Below are positions 4,503 to 6,726 of a stretch of 6,726 bases of DNA, piece by piece. Positions within the stretch are counted from its first letter, which is position 1. Each line of letters starts with the position of its first letter. The stretch is from Acidobacteriota bacterium (GTDB lineage: Bacteria > Acidobacteriota > Terriglobia > Acidiferrales > UBA7541), in contig PMOV01000098.1 in the NCBI GenBank assembly GCA_003161195.1, positions 1 through 6,726 on the forward strand, given 5' to 3'. The translations under genes and the position numbers were made by a program. The notes below the pieces were generated by a model, which ran no database searches, was not told the origin of the DNA, and saw only the letters and a program-made list of their open reading frames with translations.

Positions 4503-5327
4503 TCAGTGGGCGACGGCACCGGATTGGGCGGCAATGATGGGTTCGGTGCTGTCCTGAATGGTGAGCATGTCGGTGCGCATCTTGTCCCACTCGCGGAGGA
4601 CCAAACCGTTGGCGGCGAAGAAGCGGCGGATTTTGGCGCTGTCCCACTTGAGGACGTCTTCGAGAACGGGCACCAGGACGCTCATGGCGTTGTCGCTGAG
4701 GATGGTGCGCTTGGCCACGCGAGTGATGAATTGCGCTTCGCTGACCGCGATGGTGCGGCCGTCGTGCTGGTTGACGTGCATCATCACCGGGAGATCGGAA
4801 CTGCCATCGCCCATGTAGATGATGTTGTCGTGGGTGATGCCGAGGGCGGCGCGGATTTCCTCGAGCACGGTGATTTTGCCCCAGCCGGCGGTGGCGCGAA
4901 TGATGGAGTGCACGCTGTTGTCATCGTTCCAGCGGAAGCGCGTACCGAAGATATGGTCAGGCGGGACGATGCCCTCGAGCGCGGACTGGATGATCTCCTG
5001 CGGCGAGGCGGAGATGACGTTGAAATGGAACTTGTAGCCTTCGGTGAGATTCTCGAGCGAACGAGCGAAGAGGGCTACGTCATGCTTGAGACGGATTTTT
5101 TTGCCGGTCTCGACGAGGTGCTCTTTGCGGACGTGACGAAAGTCTGGGTCGTGGAGGATGAGGTAGCTGAGCTCCGCGCCCTGCTGGACGAGATTGATGG
5201 CCGAGAGGCCCTTGACCTTGTCGTGGAAGCCGTTGAAGCCGATGAGTTCGCTGAGGACCACGCCGGAATCGTTGAAGCTTAGCGTTTGGTCAAAATCGCT
5301 GGCTAAGAGATATTGCTTGGACACCAT
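4503..5327 (-). CDS. HAD-superfamily phosphatase (phosphoserine-phosphatase-like, subclass I)
   Basis: 274 residues from the ATG at 5327, with AAGGAG at 5337-5342 nine bases upstream. All four HAD motifs are present: motif I D11-F-D13-Q-T-L-S (nucleophile and acid/base Asp), motif II V-I-S106-A-S, motif III K151 in G-W-G-K-I-T-V-L-E, and motif IV G-D174-G-S-S-D178-L-P for magnesium. The roughly 90 residues between motifs I and II form a helical C1 cap, as in phosphoserine phosphatase and MtnX-like enzymes. The protein should hydrolyse a small phosphate monoester in the cytoplasm; the substrate cannot be assigned. About 75 residues beyond the core (from about 200, including S-V-L-V-P-V-L-E-D-V-L-K-W and R-R-F-F-A-A-N-G) make it longer than plain SerB-like domains. 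It is an isolated gene ended by the shared hairpin. Confidence 0.87.
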   Translation of the reverse strand: MVSKQYLLASDFDQTLSFNDSGVVLSELIGFNGFHDKVKGLSAINLVQQGAELSYLILHDPDFRHVRKEHLVETGKKIRLKHDVALFARSLENLTEGYKFHFNVISASPQEIIQSALEGIVPPDHIFGTRFRWNDDNSVHSIIRATAGWGKITVLEEIRAALGITHDNIIYMGDGSSDLPVMMHVNQHDGRTIAVSEAQFITRVAKRTILSDNAMSVLVPVLEDVLKWDSAKIRRFFAANGLVLREWDKMRTDMLTIQDSTEPIIAAQSGAVAH

Positions 5328-5336
5328 GTTCTAGTA

Positions 5337-5342
5337 CTCCTT
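5337..5342 (-). promoter_or_regulatory. Shine-Dalgarno of the HAD phosphatase gene
   Basis: AAGGAG on the minus strand, nine bases before the ATG at 5327. It confirms this start. Confidence 0.6.
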
Positions 5343-5393
5343 GTACTGCGGGACGTGCGCCACGCACTGCCTGGCGCCAAATTACTTGCTGCT

Positions 5394-5420
5394 GTATCTA
5401 CGATACCGCCCCGCTAGGGG
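5394..5420. promoter_or_regulatory. Two adjacent small palindromes upstream of the HAD gene
   Basis: GTATC-TAC-GATAC (5394-5406) and CCCC-GCTA-GGGG (5409-5420) lie side by side, 67-93 bases upstream of the HAD start, within its probable promoter region. They could be operator sites or form a small stem in the leader. I could not place a convincing -35/-10 pair around them. Confidence 0.25.
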
Positions 5421-5703
5421 TGAGCTGCGTGAATATTTTGGATGGTTTTCATGCGTAAAATCGTGAACGTTTCATTCGCCACCAATTAGATGCGTCGGGA
5501 GGGTAAACGGCTTAAAGTAAAGGAGTTGTGACGATAAACCCAATGGGATGTGCGAGATAAATAGTGCGCGGTGATGGGCTTGACCCTGACGAATACGAGG
5601 CGAATGGGTCGGTTTGGGCCTCTCTGGGGTTGCAACTTGAGACGGCGGAGGAGACTTATCGGCGATCAGGGACTTGACAACCTAGGGCTCAAGGCGTGGT
5701 GCG
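5421..5703. other. Non-coding spacer, nothing further recognised
   Basis: With the HAD leader this makes a 376-base gap between two minus-strand genes. It contains no convincing gene, tRNA, terminator or repeat. The only open frame (GTG near 5571, plus strand) overlaps the end of the propeller gene, lacks a ribosome site and has an Arg-rich, non-protein-like composition. It presumably holds the HAD promoter and the 3' untranslated end of the propeller gene. Confidence 0.5.
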
Positions 5704-6726
5704 TCAGTAGAAAAGGGAGGCTAGCCAGCTGCGGACTTGGGCCAAAGGGCCGGGCTTTGCGGTAGAACTGGCCGCGGGAGGCTCGTCGGTCACCCTATAG
5801 GGTTGGCTGGTGGACGGGTGAATGTAGAGAGCGCGAAGTTCGGCGGCGTTCAGGGGGCGGGCGCCGCGGCGGCCGAAGATGGCTAGCTGGTTGCCGGATT
5901 CATCGATGGCGCGGTCGCGATCGATGCCTTTGGAGATGGCTAAGGCGGGGCCTTTGGTAGGAGCGGTGGCGATGAGTTTGGGCGTGGGGCGGGGGCTGAA
6001 GCCAGAGAAGTGAGCGGCGTCGTCCCAGGGAGAAAGGATTTGTAGGATGCGGAGACCGTTGTGGCCGTCGGCGACGAAGGCGAAAGCGGTGGCGGCGACC
6101 ATGCCGATTTTTACATCGTTGACGTCGTTGAGCTGGCCGTTGGCGGTGAACATTTGATCGAGTTGCGGGGATTCGGGATTTTCTACATTGACGATGGCGA
6201 TGCCTTGCTTTCCCGCGGAGACGTAGGCGTAGGTGCGGGCAACGTAGACGCTGCGAGCGTCGGTAAGCGGGACGAGCGCATTGGCGATTGATTTTGGTTG
6301 CGCCAGATCAGTCACGTCGAAAGTCTTGAAGCCGTCGGCATCTACGACGAAGGCATAGCGGAATTGCACGGCGACGGCTCGCGGGTGATTGAGGATCGGG
6401 GCGGCGATGGTGGCGGCAATTTGCGGCTTAATCGGATTATTTAGATCGACGACGACGAGGCTCGTGTCGGTCAGGACATAGGCGTAGGTGCCCGCGATGG
6501 TGATGCGTTTTGCGCCGGTCAGCGCGCCATGGGGATTGAAGGCTAACGCGCGCTGCAGAAAATTGTTGGCGGGATTGCCGTCGAGCAGGGTGCCGACGCC
6601 GGGGCTTTTGGCTTTCAAGTCGGGATTGCCGATGACCACCAGACCTTCTTCTTGGTCAGCTACGTAGAGGAAACCGTAGAGAAGATGGATGGGCTGCTCC
6701 TCGTTTTCGGGGAGTTGCACGCGCAG
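5704..6726 (-). CDS. LVIVD-repeat beta-propeller protein, C-terminal part (runs off right edge)
   Basis: 340 residues are visible; the frame is open to the right edge (LRVQLPENEEQP), so the N-terminus lies outside and the internal GTG at 6720 is not a trustworthy start. Five propeller-type repeats occur about 43-60 residues apart, each with an aromatic F/Y-V-x-D/T strand, a turn, and a hydrophobic I/V strand ending in N/D-P: YGFLYVADQEEGLVVIGNP, TYAYVLTDTSLVVVDLNNP, RYAFVVDADGFKTFDVTD, TYAYVSAGKQGIAIVNVENP and AFAFVADGHNGLRILQI. This is the LVIVD pattern, found mostly in exported or surface proteins. After the repeats the last 110 residues are non-repetitive and end in a Pro/Ala/Ser linker and a short amphipathic W-L-A-S-L-F-Y tail. 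Function unknown; a binding or scaffold role is only an inference. Confidence 0.8.
   Translation of the reverse strand: MRVQLPENEEQPIHLLYGFLYVADQEEGLVVIGNPDLKAKSPGVGTLLDGNPANNFLQRALAFNPHGALTGAKRITIAGTYAYVLTDTSLVVVDLNNPIKPQIAATIAAPILNHPRAVAVQFRYAFVVDADGFKTFDVTDLAQPKSIANALVPLTDARSVYVARTYAYVSAGKQGIAIVNVENPESPQLDQMFTANGQLNDVNDVKIGMVAATAFAFVADGHNGLRILQILSPWDDAAHFSGFSPRPTPKLIATAPTKGPALAISKGIDRDRAIDESGNQLAIFGRRGARPLNAAELRALYIHPSTSQPYRVTDEPPAASSTAKPGPLAQVRSWLASLFY

Noticed and set aside
4506..5282. Long plus-strand open frame of 258 codons
   Set aside because: It is antisense to the HAD phosphatase, whose complete motifs prove the minus strand. The Gly/Asp/Glu/Val-rich product is a typical GC-driven shadow.
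5571..5765. Plus-strand open frame of 64 codons in the last spacer
   Set aside because: It has no ribosome site, an Arg-rich product without motif, and overlap with the 3' end of the propeller gene.
1..6726. A multi-gene defence, secretion, CRISPR or biosynthetic system
   Set aside because: The genes are single, in mixed orientations with separate terminators and spacers, and their families are unrelated housekeeping or exported proteins. No regularly spaced repeats, integrase, transposase, tRNA or att-like site was seen.

Overview
This looks like an ordinary chromosomal stretch from a high-GC, Gram-negative-type heterotroph. An acidobacterium (Acidobacteriota, Terriglobia-like) fits best. 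The basis is an exported c-type cytochrome, a lysine-rich protein with an acidic tail, an LVIVD-repeat propeller protein, a short stand-alone PilZ protein, and degenerate 'GCAGAG'-type intergenic repeats. The taxonomic call is an inference from protein style, not from a marker gene.

Layout. (1) 1-452, minus strand: the N-terminal part of an exported monohaem cytochrome c that runs off the left edge. (2) 627-1229, minus: an exported DUF4142 protein with a recognisable promoter and ribosome binding site. (3) 1230-1990: a gene-poor, relatively A+T-rich stretch. It holds a questionable 76-codon frame with a perfect Shine-Dalgarno, a short duplicated motif, a candidate terminator, the last 45 codons of a broken zinc alcohol dehydrogenase gene, and a degenerate repeat next to the break. 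(4) 1992-2489, minus: a histone-H1-like lysine-rich protein with an acidic C-terminus. It is divergent from (5) 2636-3328, plus: a KDPG/KHG-type aldolase, followed after a second degenerate repeat by (6) 3486-3878, plus: a cytidine deaminase. (7) 4072-4389, plus: a small PilZ-domain protein, preceded by a structured non-coding leader or spacer. (8) 4420-4461: an 18-bp perfect hairpin that ends both the PilZ gene and the convergent (9) 4503-5327, minus: a HAD-superfamily phosphatase. (10) 5328-5703: non-coding, with two small adjacent palindromes. (11) 5704-6726, minus: the C-terminal part of an LVIVD-repeat beta-propeller protein that runs off the right edge.

The genes do not form one pathway. 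Each looks like a single-gene or two-gene transcription unit: sugar-acid catabolism (aldolase), pyrimidine salvage (cytidine deaminase), probable c-di-GMP sensing (PilZ), phosphate-ester hydrolysis (HAD), and exported redox or surface proteins. I found no CRISPR array, tRNA, rRNA, integrase, transposase or defence-system signature, and no coherent undescribed multi-gene system. The points most worth a second look are the decayed 1437-1990 region, the bipolar lysine-rich/acidic protein, and the structured spacer before the PilZ gene.
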